Of a stretch of DNA of 64,000 nt, positions 50,898-61,465 are shown piece by piece (position 1 is the first letter of the stretch; every line of letters starts with the position of its first letter). Location of the stretch: positions 56,320 through 120,319 of the forward strand of contig MLAK01000594.1 of assembly GCA_001839685.1 (NCBI GenBank), given 5' to 3'. The translations under genes and the position numbers were made by a program. This DNA is from Tritrichomonas foetus. Its lineage: Eukaryota; Parabasalia; Tritrichomonadida; Tritrichomonadidae. The notes beneath the pieces were generated by a model. The model was given only the letters and a program-made list of their open reading frames with translations, ran no database searches and had not been told where the DNA came from.

Positions 50898-51347
50898 AAT
50901 ACACATGTCGAATTAGCATTTGTTGTTGGTTATAATGATGTAATTCATGAAGCTTTTTCTCAATATTTTTCAAATTTACATGATATATATACCGATGTCG
51001 ATCAATTGATTCTGGGAATACCTAAGTATTTTGATAACCAAATTTATTGAAACTTCAGAAATCTTTGAAGTTCCTTAAGATATATAATTTAGCTTTGATG
51101 AATTTTTAAATCAGAACATTATCATTAAAATGATACCACAGACTTAAACAATGCTCCACAACTAGATTATGTAATTATTTCTGCCAATAATGAGCTCATG
51201 AATATTTTACTTATGGAGAGAAATGACAAAAATGATGCATTCATCAATCGTGGACAAACTCGAACAATTGATGATTTAATTCAATTTAGTAAAGAGGTTC
51301 CACCTTTGTTCTTGACAGATGAAGAGCTGTTACATAAGGTTCATTGA
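50898..51347 (+). pseudogene. Decayed ORF, unknown protein
   Basis: Two open blocks in the same frame flank a broken middle: 50898-51050 (Ala-Phe-Val-Val-Gly-Tyr-Asn-Asp-Val...) and about 51145-51347 (Asp-Tyr-Val-Ile-Ile-Ser-Ala-Asn-Asn-Glu...). The middle stays open in the +1 frame, so two compensating frameshifts and a stop explain it. There is no start codon near the tRNA end. I do not recognise the family. It looks like a degraded gene fragment beside the tRNA gene. Confidence 0.4.
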
Positions 51348-51620
51348 TGGTCAATTCTCCTTTTCGTTTCATCATCAAGAATCTTTTGAGGAAAATTGAG
51401 TTTTTTTGATTTGTGCCAATTCGTTACATTGTTTTAGAGTTTTCACCATTTATTTGAGATTGAAATGAGATGAAAAGCGAACTAGAAAAAAGGATATATG
51501 AACGTGAAAATACATTTTAATATCTATATATTTGCCCAAGAAATAGGAAACATCATGGTAGTTATTTTTCCAATCATTAATTAATGATTTTTGTATATTT
51601 TTCTTTTGATTGGAAAACAA

Positions 51621-52091
51621 TTAAGTTGGAAACAAAGCTTTGGAGTAAGCCAAATTAAGTGAGTCATATGGAGTGAGCTCTCGATTCAAAATTCCTAAGG
51701 CATTTCGTGTCAGCTCTTGGGCTTTATGTCCAATGTGTCCCGAACTGAGATTATAAGGTGAATCTGCCATTGACCTTTCCATTATGTTCGCTATGTCATT
51801 TAGTGTCTTTGAATTTGTAAAAATTGAGAGATTTTTATGGCATTCCCAAAAATGACCTTGTGCTGACACTTTGTTAACTTCTTTATCATACTGATAAGGA
51901 CCACATACGTATACAATTGAATCAGTGAAATATTCAACAATAAAGAAGCCATGCTTGGTTTCACAAAAAAGTGCCGATTGCGCAATCAAGCGCGAGTCGT
52001 CTCTACGACGAGTAATTCGCCTTCTTATGACATACAAACCATTGACCTTGTCTTTACTGTAGTTGGCGCTTAATCCAACCCACTTAACCAT
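51621..52091 (-). CDS. Hypothetical soluble protein (156 aa)
   Basis: ATG 52091. The first half is beta-rich with a basic Arg-Arg-Arg-Ile-Thr-Arg-Arg-Arg patch and several Cys (Phe-Cys-Glu-Thr, Val-Cys-Gly-Pro, Trp-Glu-Cys-His). The second half is helical with a His-Ile-Gly-His motif. There is no signal peptide or membrane helix. Balanced composition and an uninterrupted frame in an AT-rich region argue for a real gene. I recognise no domain. Confidence 0.55.
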   Translation of the reverse strand: MVKWVGLSANYSKDKVNGLYVIRRRITRRRDDSRLIAQSALFCETKHGFFIVEYFTDSIVYVCGPYQYDKEVNKVSAQGHFWECHKNLSIFTNSKTLNDIANIMERSMADSPYNLSSGHIGHKAQELTRNALGILNRELTPYDSLNLAYSKALFPT

Positions 52092-53022
52092 TGTAATAAG
52101 TTAATTAATAAATTATCAATTCAATTTAAATTATTTGGCTATTCAATTTAGAGTTAATCGGCTATTTTTCTTCAATTTATTGACGATTCCTTCAATTTCG
52201 ATTCATGAAATTTAAATGGTGAACTTTTTGAAATTGTAAATGAAAAATTCAAAGAATACGGAACTGATTTTTGAATTACTTTAACGTATGAAAAATTTTA
52301 CCGAAACTTTTTGTTAAAACTTCTTTCATTAGGAAAATTAACATGTTTTATAATCTCACCTCTGACAAATCTCATATTTTTGTTATAAAACAAAGGGATT
52401 TTGAATTGTTTCTTTGGTTATATATCATATGTATGATTTCGAGCGAAATAATTTGTTTTTTAAATGAGCGAAATTCACATCACTTGAATCGATAAATTGT
52501 TGGATCATGTACTCGAATAATATGTATAGCTGTGATTTGTGATGAGTTATATGATATATGATGTACCATTAATGAATCTATTAATAGATGATATATATTC
52601 GAAACCAGAAAGGTAATCCATCTGAAAGCTTTGCCAAAATATCGAAATGTCTATTTGTCTAAACAAATGAAATGAAATGATTTCATCAAGTCTTTACTCA
52701 TAATCAATCGAAAATAAAATTCTAAAGAAAATTAGAGAAGCATTCATATCATTTTTCATTAAAATCTTAAAATTGGTTACGAATCAATTATGAGTAATAT
52801 CATTATCAACAAGCACAATAGAATTGTGATCAATGATTCATTAAAAAGTCGCTATTTGACCCTAATTCTTTTGAATGAAAATTCATGGCAATTAGGATTG
52901 AAAAGTCAGTTTTTCAAATTGAAAAAAAGTGTCAATGGTAATTGAAAATTCAATTAATAATTCAATTTGATGTGTAACTGAAACATTGATTTGGTAAAAT
53001 TTTTCATTTTATTCTTTGTTAA
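52092..53022. other. Intergenic, about 930 bp
   Basis: AT-rich, with a long upstream region for both neighbours. I see no ORF, RNA or repeat worth naming. Confidence 0.6.
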
Positions 53023-54633
53023 ATGAGTGCTTGGTACCAAGATACTTTCTATGAGAATGGAAATATTGATCCAGAGTTATTGAAAGCTGTTGGATCAAGT
53101 AACAATACACCATTAATCTATGCGAACTCATCCATTATCAATCCTTCAAATGAAGCTTCACATGTTAAATTAGTACTCATAAATTCTTCTAATGGCAAAA
53201 AAGTAGTGAAAGATATAAGATCAATTGGACCTAAATCTATCTCACGCTATGCAGAAATTAAATTTGGAAGATTATATAAGCAAACATCAGTTTGCAAGGA
53301 CACAGATGAAAATACATTTAATAACGAATGGGAAACTAAGTTTGGAGTAAAAAATGCAAGGTCTCGACAATTTCATCCAACAATCCAGCCAAAATCTGAA
53401 ATAAGGAAAAAGGATGAAGCCCCAACTTCAAGCTATGGAAAAAGGACTCAGACAATTAAAGAAATCACAAAATCAACACCCAAACTTTTATCCACAATAG
53501 CTAACATCAATACTTCTTCTAAAATTCAAACAAATCATAATAAACCAGAAGTTACTAAAGTTCAACTTACGAAGGCATCACCAAAAACAATACTAAATCA
53601 CAACCCTTTAAATCCAGACAATGGATCCAAAAAAACAACTTTTGGTCAGACACAATCACCAGACCTAAGAAATGTATCAACTTCAAATGACGTAACATAT
53701 TCAAAACTTTCTCAGTTTAATGTTACAACTCCAATAAAACCCAAATTAAGTGTTTTTAAAGGGGTAGATATTGAGGCAAAAAATGTGAATACCAATAGAG
53801 TTGATTCAGGTAACAATAAAAATGATTCAGGTAACAATGATTTGAGATATGGTACAGTAGTCGAAGAAAATATCTGTCTGAGAATTATGAATGAAGAAAG
53901 GCGTAAAGAAGGAAAGCCTCCTCTAAAACTAATGCCAAAATTAACTGCAATAGCACAACCACATTCAATTGCAATGATTCTCAAACAGGTTCCAGTGGGC
54001 CATCAAGGAGCACAACAGCGTTTCGATCAAATGACAGGCTCAAATGGATGTGGAGAAAATGTTGCAATGAACCATAATCATGCTCATCCAATTGAATCAA
54101 TGACTGAAGGTTGGCTAAAATCGCCAGGTCATCGGGCAAACATTTTGGGAAACTTTACGCATGTCGGAAATGCATTTGTTACCAATAATAAAGGGACATG
54201 GTATGGAACACAACTTTTTGGACACTTCCCAAATGAAATTGCAAATGAAGTAAAAGTTCTAACACCTGAAGAAGAACGAACAATTATTAATGAGATCAAT
54301 AAGATGCGCAAACAAAAAGGGCTCAGTCAAGTATCCCATAATCCAGGATTGAAAGAGGTAGCTGAAGATGAAGTTGTAAAAATAGCAACAAAACAAATCG
54401 AACTAGGGCAAGGTGATTTCAAAAAACGATGTAATTACTTTTTCTCAAGAGGAAAGCACAGTTATTCTGAACAAAGAGGATCTCAATATTTCGCCAATAG
54501 CTTATCATCATTTAGGAATCAAATTATTAAATCATTAGAAAGTGAATTTTCTAATAACAAAATTAGAGAAATTAGTATGTCAATAGCCGTGGTCGACGGG
54601 TATTATGCGTTTTATTTTGCTTTCCTAGATTAG
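53023..54633 (+). CDS. CAP/SCP-superfamily protein, cytosolic, with a second degenerate CAP-like domain
   Basis: The 536-residue protein has a low-complexity N-terminal half (Ser/Thr/Asn/Lys-rich). A CAP domain (about residues 278-410) carries the four family residues: His in Gln-Pro-His-Ser, Glu in Cys-Gly-Glu-Asn-Val, and Glu plus His in Glu-Ser-Met-Thr-Glu-Gly-Trp...Gly-His-Arg-Ala-Asn-Ile. The form resembles bacterial YkwD-type CAP proteins. Residues of about 420-536 repeat the start of the fold (Asn-Glu-Ile-Asn-Lys-Met-Arg) without the His/Glu set. Unusually there is no signal peptide, whereas most CAP proteins are secreted. Function unknown. ATG 53023. Confidence 0.8.
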   Translation: MSAWYQDTFYENGNIDPELLKAVGSSNNTPLIYANSSIINPSNEASHVKLVLINSSNGKKVVKDIRSIGPKSISRYAEIKFGRLYKQTSVCKDTDENTFNNEWETKFGVKNARSRQFHPTIQPKSEIRKKDEAPTSSYGKRTQTIKEITKSTPKLLSTIANINTSSKIQTNHNKPEVTKVQLTKASPKTILNHNPLNPDNGSKKTTFGQTQSPDLRNVSTSNDVTYSKLSQFNVTTPIKPKLSVFKGVDIEAKNVNTNRVDSGNNKNDSGNNDLRYGTVVEENICLRIMNEERRKEGKPPLKLMPKLTAIAQPHSIAMILKQVPVGHQGAQQRFDQMTGSNGCGENVAMNHNHAHPIESMTEGWLKSPGHRANILGNFTHVGNAFVTNNKGTWYGTQLFGHFPNEIANEVKVLTPEEERTIINEINKMRKQKGLSQVSHNPGLKEVAEDEVVKIATKQIELGQGDFKKRCNYFFSRGKHSYSEQRGSQYFANSLSSFRNQIIKSLESEFSNNKIREISMSIAVVDGYYAFYFAFLD

Positions 54634-55886
54634 TTTTTGAAAGTAAACTAATTAAAAAACTATTACTGTATTTAAATAGTGATTATAAACATATGCTGTT
54701 ACAAAATAAACTAGTTTCATATATTACAATGATTCTTAAAGACATAATAAGAGGTGATACCTTCCGCTATGTTCAGATTAATGAATAAGGATCACACAAT
54801 AACGATGATGAATTTTGGTTATCATTAATCGAATTTATAGTTATGCTTTCCCTAATAAATATTAAATTCCATGCATTTCTATAATGTTTTCACCTTTTTT
54901 GTATTCTTTTATGTATTTATTTATTAAAGACGATGATTTCCTAAATATTAGTCCTTTATCGACATAGATTCACCTGCGAGAACAGAATTATTCCGCTCAT
55001 TTTTGAATTTGATAGAAAAGAATACGCCTTTAGGAAATACTATAGATCTAAAATTATAAAATAATATATGCTTACAGGTGAGTTTATCATTATTCATTTA
55101 ATCATCAAAATCAGGAAATCCATGGCAAAATTAAAAACAAATATTCAATTCAAATAGGAGGTGAACAAATGCTTCCATCAAAATATTTATTTTTTTTTTG
55201 AAACCTCATGGTGAAGAACATTTTAAATTGCATTAATAATGTATAGATTGTTTCATATCAAGAGGTTTACCATATGAATTTTCGCCTGTATTTTCCCAAG
55301 CCAATGTTTCGCATTGTGAATGAATGAATGAATTACCCCAAGTACAATTTTTCATGAAATGAAAAGTTTTACAGAAGAAGGTATTGAATGAAATGAATGC
55401 TACTCAGCAATTTTACATGTAATTTTATTTGGTATACCCTATTCGCAATATTAGCAATAACATATTTATATAACCTTGATGTCGATTATATTAGCGACAT
55501 TAAATCATCATATAAATAAATTCAACTAAGGAAGAATATAAATATTTTTCTTTCATTCAATAACTCTCTTCATTATTAATTAAAGAAGAAGTTTTCATAT
55601 TTTGTTCGTGTCTATTTTCATTTTCACTCTGAAGAGTTTATAAATTAAAAACAACTTAATCAATATTGGACCAGGTGATTTATTAATTAGCATCACATTA
55701 TATAAATTTCAAAAAGAAATGATTTCAACAGCCATTCAATTTATTTAGCCTAAACCACTCAAAACTGGTTAAGAAATCATGAAATAAAAACTTTTGAATG
55801 AAAGTATTTCATTATCAAATTTGACTACTCTGAAATCACTTTTTGATACAAAAGCATTAGAAAAAGTAAACTTTTTTAAATAAAAA
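54634..55886. other. Long intergenic region, about 1.25 kb
   Basis: AT-rich. No ORF, RNA gene or obvious repeat is supported. It lies upstream of the WAVE-like gene and may simply be a long promoter region. Confidence 0.6.
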
Positions 55887-57287
55887 ATGTTTCCTGCACG
55901 CCCTATTGTTCCTCTCGATGAACACGAAGGTGTTAAAAATATTGACAGTGTTCAAAGAGACATGTCAATCTCTGTTCTCAGCGGTATCAGAATAGCCGGT
56001 TTACTTCGCCAAGCCGAATGCCTCACTTCATATGCATTGGATATGTTCAAGGATCTCACCGAAATCACAGATAGCATCTGCGAACGTGTTACCAGTATTC
56101 AAAGCCGAGCTTCTGCCCTCAAAAGGAACGCCTCCAGTAGCATAAATTCGTTCGTTAGCAAATCTAACGAATGGGAGCTCAACGAAGGAATGATGAAGAG
56201 CACATATCAGCCGCCACCTAAAGAGCAGTTCACCCTCAGGAAAATCAGGCTTGTCAGTGCAATGGAGGAGCTCGCAGATAGGCCACCAGATTTCTCACAA
56301 TTCAACGATTTGGAGCGAAAAGTTGCCGCCAAGACAGGTAGCTCAGCAGAACCAGCCGATTTCAACAAATACTTCTCCGATCCAACATTCTTCGAAGCCC
56401 AATATATTAAGGAAGTTCTCGAACAGATGGCCAAAGAAAGAGAGGAGAAGAAGCGTATCTACAAACAACAGAAGGCTAAAGAAAAGGAAGAAAAACGTCT
56501 CAGACAAGAATTGAAACAGAAGCATACTGGAAACGATGCCGGCCAAAATGATGCCATTAGTTCAGCCATTTCACAGCCACCACAGGCCCCAACTGGCTTG
56601 GTAATGCCTCCACCAAAAGGACAGGCCAGACACGAAGCTATTCCTGCATCTCTCGCTCGCGGCAATGCTCCAGTTACAACAACATACAGGCCAACTCAGA
56701 TTTCAGCCAAGCCATCGCAGCCCAAGAAGAAGCGAACACAGGCAACTGTCGCCTTTGGTGGAACAACATCGTCTAGCCAGCCAGCAGACTCATATAGTGC
56801 ACCACCACCATCACAAAGCCAACCATCCAATAACTATAGCGCACCACCACCGCCTCCACCACCAGGAGGTGCACCACCACCACCACCGCCTCCACCACCA
56901 CCACCACCACCTCCTCCTCCTCCACCGCCAACATCGATGGCAGCAGTCGCAAAGTCTGGCGGAGGTGGAGGAGCACCAGGTGACCCATTCGCAGGAATCG
57001 GAAGCGTCCAACTCAAGAAGGTCTCAGATACTGATCGACCAGCACCAGAGCCAGCGGGTTCAGCTATGTCCCACATTGATCTCATTAAATTTGGAAAGTT
57101 TTCACTCAAGAAGGTCGACAATTCCAAGCCAATGGGACCTCCTCCAAAGAGGACAGAACCACCAAAGGATACAAGTGCTCTCACAGTCCAAGAAATTCTC
57201 CAACAGGCTGCCGCAATCAGAGATGCTGTCGCATGCTCAGACTCATCCGAATCAACTGAAGATGATTCATCTTCGACTTCATGGTAA
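55887..57287 (+). CDS. SCAR/WAVE-like Arp2/3 activator
   Basis: The 466-residue protein has the SCAR/WAVE order. An N-terminal homology domain (about 1-170) begins with an Arg-Pro-Ile-Val-Pro-like motif. A charged helix (about 175-215), a basic linker and a long polyproline run (about 315-350) follow. Two WH2-like segments end in Leu-Lys-Lys-Val (about 375 and 403), then a connector helix (about 425-440) and an acidic tail ending in Trp. That C-terminal WH2-connector-acidic module binds actin and Arp2/3. The gene is clearly richer in GC than its neighbours, mostly because of the Pro codons. It would drive lamellipodial or amoeboid actin assembly. ATG 55887. Confidence 0.9.
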   Translation: MFPARPIVPLDEHEGVKNIDSVQRDMSISVLSGIRIAGLLRQAECLTSYALDMFKDLTEITDSICERVTSIQSRASALKRNASSSINSFVSKSNEWELNEGMMKSTYQPPPKEQFTLRKIRLVSAMEELADRPPDFSQFNDLERKVAAKTGSSAEPADFNKYFSDPTFFEAQYIKEVLEQMAKEREEKKRIYKQQKAKEKEEKRLRQELKQKHTGNDAGQNDAISSAISQPPQAPTGLVMPPPKGQARHEAIPASLARGNAPVTTTYRPTQISAKPSQPKKKRTQATVAFGGTTSSSQPADSYSAPPPSQSQPSNNYSAPPPPPPPGGAPPPPPPPPPPPPPPPPPPPTSMAAVAKSGGGGGAPGDPFAGIGSVQLKKVSDTDRPAPEPAGSAMSHIDLIKFGKFSLKKVDNSKPMGPPPKRTEPPKDTSALTVQEILQQAAAIRDAVACSDSSESTEDDSSSTSW

Positions 57288-57419
57288 AGCAAGCCATTTT
57301 TTCATTTATTCTTTTCATTATATTTCCCAAACTTATTCTTTACTTGTTCCCAATGAAAACAATTCCCATTACCGAAGTTTTCTTTCATTCATTTGTGTGA
57401 ATTTGAGATGAACATGAAA

Positions 57420-57697
57420 GGCAGGATTTCGTCCTATGAGTTTTGCTTTTGAAAACTTCAAATGGATGAAATGTGATGTGAATTTGACGACTACCTCGAC
57501 TCATTTGGCCATTGGAGGAAGCGCTGGCGCGTGACCACGGCTCCGGTTCGCTTCTCTTCATCCTCGATGTTCACTCACCGAAGCGACAAAGAACCAGCAA
57601 AGTTCACATCACATTAACCCTCAGCTGAGTTCCTCAATTTTTGGCCTTTATTTGACCTTTCAGTTAACAATTTCAAAACTTATAGACAAATGAATCC
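57420..57697. mobile_element. Foldback/MITE-like element, copy 3
   Basis: It starts GGCAGGATTTCGTCCTATGAG and shares the interior words GAAATGTGATGTGAA, GACCACGGCTCCGG, AAAGAACCAGCAAAGTTCACATCACAT and TTTGGCCTTTATTTGACCTTT with copies 1 and 2. The right end (TTTCAAAACTTATAGACAAA...) is diverged. It lies about 130 bp downstream of the WAVE-like gene. Confidence 0.75.
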
Positions 57698-58281
57698 ACA
57701 AGACATTGTTTTTTCGATGAAGCTTTGATCAGAGGTGATAAGCTATCTTCTCTTTCGATCCTTAATTAACCTACGATTTGTTTATCGTCAATAATTGATC
57801 GCTCATGCCTTTGATTATATCAATTTATACAATTCACGAAAAACAATTTAATGATGGCTGACGAATCTCTGAATAACCAGGTGAAAAAGCACAAAATCCA
57901 CTCGCATTATATTCGATTCAAAAACTTGTTGGTTCACGTATCGATATGTTGTCAAACCCATTTTTTTTCATATCTTATGATTTTCACGAGATGATGAACA
58001 AATTTCACGGAATTTTCTACACATTTTTAACACCGCCACGCAAAAAAAGTGATATCTTATATTCGATTCGTATGGAATGAGGAAAAAAAACTCTAATGAA
58101 TATCTTTGCTGTAGCAAATTAACTTTTGGATCACCAATTGATGCATTCATGAAACAATGGAAATCCAGATGTTGAAAAAATGCATTCTTCAAGATTGAAC
58201 CACACATTAATATCGCCGATAGAAATTCAAACAAATTTCATAATCAATTGAATTATTCAATTTCCGAATATTCCATGAAAT

Positions 58282-58377
58282 AACTAAACTGGCTCCAAAA
58301 AATGGAAAGTACGATAAACACAAAAAGTTATTATTTTCATTCAATAATACTTTCCATATTCTGGAACCAATTTAGTT
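58282..58377. repeat. Imperfect inverted repeat, about 30-bp arms
   Basis: The left arm (58282-58311, AACTAAACTGG...GGAAAGTA) pairs with the right arm (58348-58377) at about 26 of 30 positions. A 36-base AT-rich spacer separates them. It could be a very small MITE or a transcribed hairpin. Confidence 0.7.
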
Positions 58378-59080
58378 TTTATCAATCAGACATTACTCAG
58401 AGATATACACAATTAAATCTCCTCATTGTTGATCATTGATATTCAAAATCAGGACAAGATATGGTGATAAGAGTTATGATTTTTGTCTAATTGAAAAATT
58501 AACCTATTCGAAAAAATAATCATCAGAATTTGTCATATGATTTGAATATAATGAAAATCATTGAATATAATAAAAATTTGAATAACGATAATAGTTTTTT
58601 ATACTCCAATTACTCCAAAAAAGGAAATTGTCACGAGTCGATGTCCCGACATTTCCATCTGAATTTGAATTTCTTCTGAAAATTTTGAATTATTTTTAAT
58701 TTTGAAAGGAAATAGTAAAAAGAATTTTTCCTTTCATAATATAAAATAGTATTGATGAAAATATGAACTTCTCGTGATGTGAAATGTCAATTAACTAAGA
58801 TATTCTATAGAATTTTTCAAAGCGTGCATTTTTGAAAAAGTCATTTATCGTCCGAACCTCAACTTTTTGTAATATAATATTCATAATTGTGAGGAATTGA
58901 AAAGTCTCATAAAGAAGTTTAATAATTTTCTCAAATAAATTTTACCAATAAAAAATTGAATTTGATTTTTGTAAATTTATTGAAACAATGTATTAGCCAA
59001 TTGAAAATATTTTCGAAAGCGTTGAAATGCGGTACTATAATCATAGAATTTTTTTTATTAAAACATTGAAAAATTATCAG

Positions 59081-59140
59081 ATTCTGTGAAAGAGCATCGA
59101 ATTCTTTGAAATATCATCCAATTCTGTGAAATATTATTGA
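59081..59140. repeat. Three imperfect 20-bp tandem repeats before the ankyrin gene
   Basis: Units are attctgtgaaagagcatcga, attctttgaaatatcatcca and attctgtgaaatattattga, ending 30 bases before the ankyrin ATG. Their position suggests a promoter-proximal repeat, possibly factor-binding. Confidence 0.7.
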
Positions 59141-59170
59141 TAGTTTGAATGAATTTTAGAGATTATTCAA

Positions 59171-61176
59171 ATGACACAGGAAATCGTACCGATTTGCGAA
59201 CTCCTTGAGCCAGATCAACTGAAACAAGCCGAACTCATTCAGGACCTCCAATCATGGCTCTTTGATCTTTCAACAGAAAATTACAACTTCACGCGCCAAA
59301 ATATTATTGATTCGGTTTTCATCAAATCCAAAGATGGAGTTGAGCAACTTGCGCGCAACATTTTTTTTGCAGGTAGGTTTCGGGCGATGAATATTGAATT
59401 GCTATCAGACTTAGTAAGCGAATTGAACTCGAGATCGTCAGAAAAAAATTCATTAAAATATTTGAAGGATTTTTTGATGGAATCTTTTTTTTCGAAAGCA
59501 TTCCACGATGAATATTCATACAAAGAAACTTGGCGCTATTTTTTTCTCTATCAGTGCATGAAAAGAAAAGTTTATTCTGATATTGAAATCATTTACCAAA
59601 TAAAATTATTTTATCAAAATCACCTCGTAAAGGAAAAAGAAATTGGTTTATATAAAATTATTTGTGCTTGGTTCGCCCCAGAAATTGAGAAAAATGCCCC
59701 TGAACTATTTGCCACTTTTGAAGAAGCTGAAAGTATAGATGCAGTTGATGAAAATGATTCAAATGAAAATAAAACAAACGATAACAATTATGAAGAGCTC
59801 AATGAAACAACAAATCTTAAAGAAAAGAATGAAAATGACAATAATGAAACAGAAATTAATGAAACTGAAAAAATTAATCAAAATTCTGAACAAATTGAAG
59901 AAAATAACTTAAATAATCATATAAATAATAATGATAATTATAACGAAGCTGTTCAATTGGAAGACAATAATCAAATTCCCAATATTTTTATTCATTCAAC
60001 TCATAAAGATTCTTTAGAAAATGAAAATAATAATGATGAACAGAACAATAATTCAACGAATTGTTATAATAATCATTATTTTCATCATAAATGTCATACT
60101 GATTCATCTTATGGTTTGGAAGAAGATAACGATCTTCCACCCATTATTTTCCAAGGTAATGAAGAAAACGAAACTCGAGTTTTTGATGTTTTAAAAAATC
60201 AAGGATTTGATCTTGAAACTTTCAAAGCAGATAATTGGGCATTTTATAACCAATGTCGTGATTTTGGATATACAATAGATCCTCTTGTATATGCCTTAAT
60301 TACTGATAATGATGATGAACTTCAATCTTTAACTTCTTCTCCAAATTTTGAGACCGAAACTATCATTGATCCCTCACTTTTTTCACGTTCAGCAATTTTG
60401 CAAGACAATACGACACCGATTTGCTTTGCTGCAGCAATGGGCGCAGTTAAGTGTTTTAAATTCCTTCTTGTTAATAATGCTGTCCTTGAGTGTGAAACAA
60501 TGAATGAATATTCAACAACAATTGCTTCTTTTGCCGTTGCTGGCGGTTCAAATGAAATTGTTCGATTGTTATATCAAAAGAACTGTGATTTCCAAGAAGC
60601 TTTATTTGTTGCTGTTCAATATCATCGTACTGATATTTTTAAATGGCTTTATCAAAACGTTCTTTCTGTTGATATTGAAACAAGCAGTTTACGATATGGA
60701 ACTTTACTTCATCGTGCAGCTAAATCGAATAATGTAACATTGTCTATTTTCTGTATGGAACATCGTTGTGATGTGAATCGGCCTGTTGCAAATCGTTTTA
60801 ATTAAATTATTTATGCGACTTTTTCCTGGATGATAAAACACCACCTTTAAGTGAAGCAATTCAGTTTAAAGCAATTGATGTTGCAAAATTGGTATTAAGC
60901 CACAGAGACATGACTTTGGTTCCACAAGCTGAAAAACAAGACTCTTTGGTTTTTGAACTGATTTATGCTCACAATCATGAAATTATGCCGCTTTTTATTC
61001 GACACAAAACATTTGATAATGCTTTACAAGAAGTTTTAATTTTTAATTTTTGAAGTTTTTTTTTTATTTTTTATAAAAGACGAACCAATTTTGAAACACT
61101 GCTAAAAAGGTGCGAGGAGTTTGGAATAACAGAATTAATAGATTACTTTCATAGACAAGGAATTACATCTGAATAA
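59171..61176 (+). CDS. Trichomonad ankyrin-repeat protein, frame broken by T-rich inserts
   Basis: The N-terminal 190 residues are helical. A long Asn/Glu-rich low-complexity stretch (about 195-330) precedes ankyrin repeats (about 335 onward) of the trichomonad type. The frame meets TAA at 60803-60805. If the 20-base GTTTTAATTAAATTATTTAT at 60795-60814 is skipped, the reading passes without a break into the next ankyrin block (Leu-Asp-Asp-Lys-Thr-Pro...). A second T-rich insert (61033-61074, 42 bases) contains an in-frame TGA (61051-61053). It is followed by an intact C-terminus ending at TAA 61174-61176. I see no other damage. Either the gene is a young pseudogene or the inserts are removed. 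Confidence 0.7.
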
Positions 61177-61465
61177 TAGAAAGAAAATTGTATTATATTA
61201 TATTAAGAATTATATTAGAATAATATATATTAGATAGATTTAAGCAAACTGTGATTTTTTGTAAATAATTGTGATTGATTCGGTTCTATTTTATTAAATT
61301 TTTTCCCATCTGTATTATTTTTATCCTGAGATGATTTTTAAATTGATTAGTATAATCTATTCTGATATTTTAGAAACCCTTTTTATGTTTGATCAGAGAA
61401 ATAGAACATGGTTTGTGGAATGAAATCTAATTTACTAATGAACAGTATGGAAGGAAAATCAATGA

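Larger units (their letters stand above)
57698..59170. other. Long intergenic region with small repeats
   Basis: No ORF is supported. It holds the 96-bp inverted repeat at 58282-58377 and the 20-bp triplicate at 59081-59140, which are listed separately. Confidence 0.6.

Noticed and set aside
56834..57292. 152-codon minus-strand ORF with a Gly-rich run
   Set aside because: It is the antisense of the polyproline-coding part of the WAVE-like gene.
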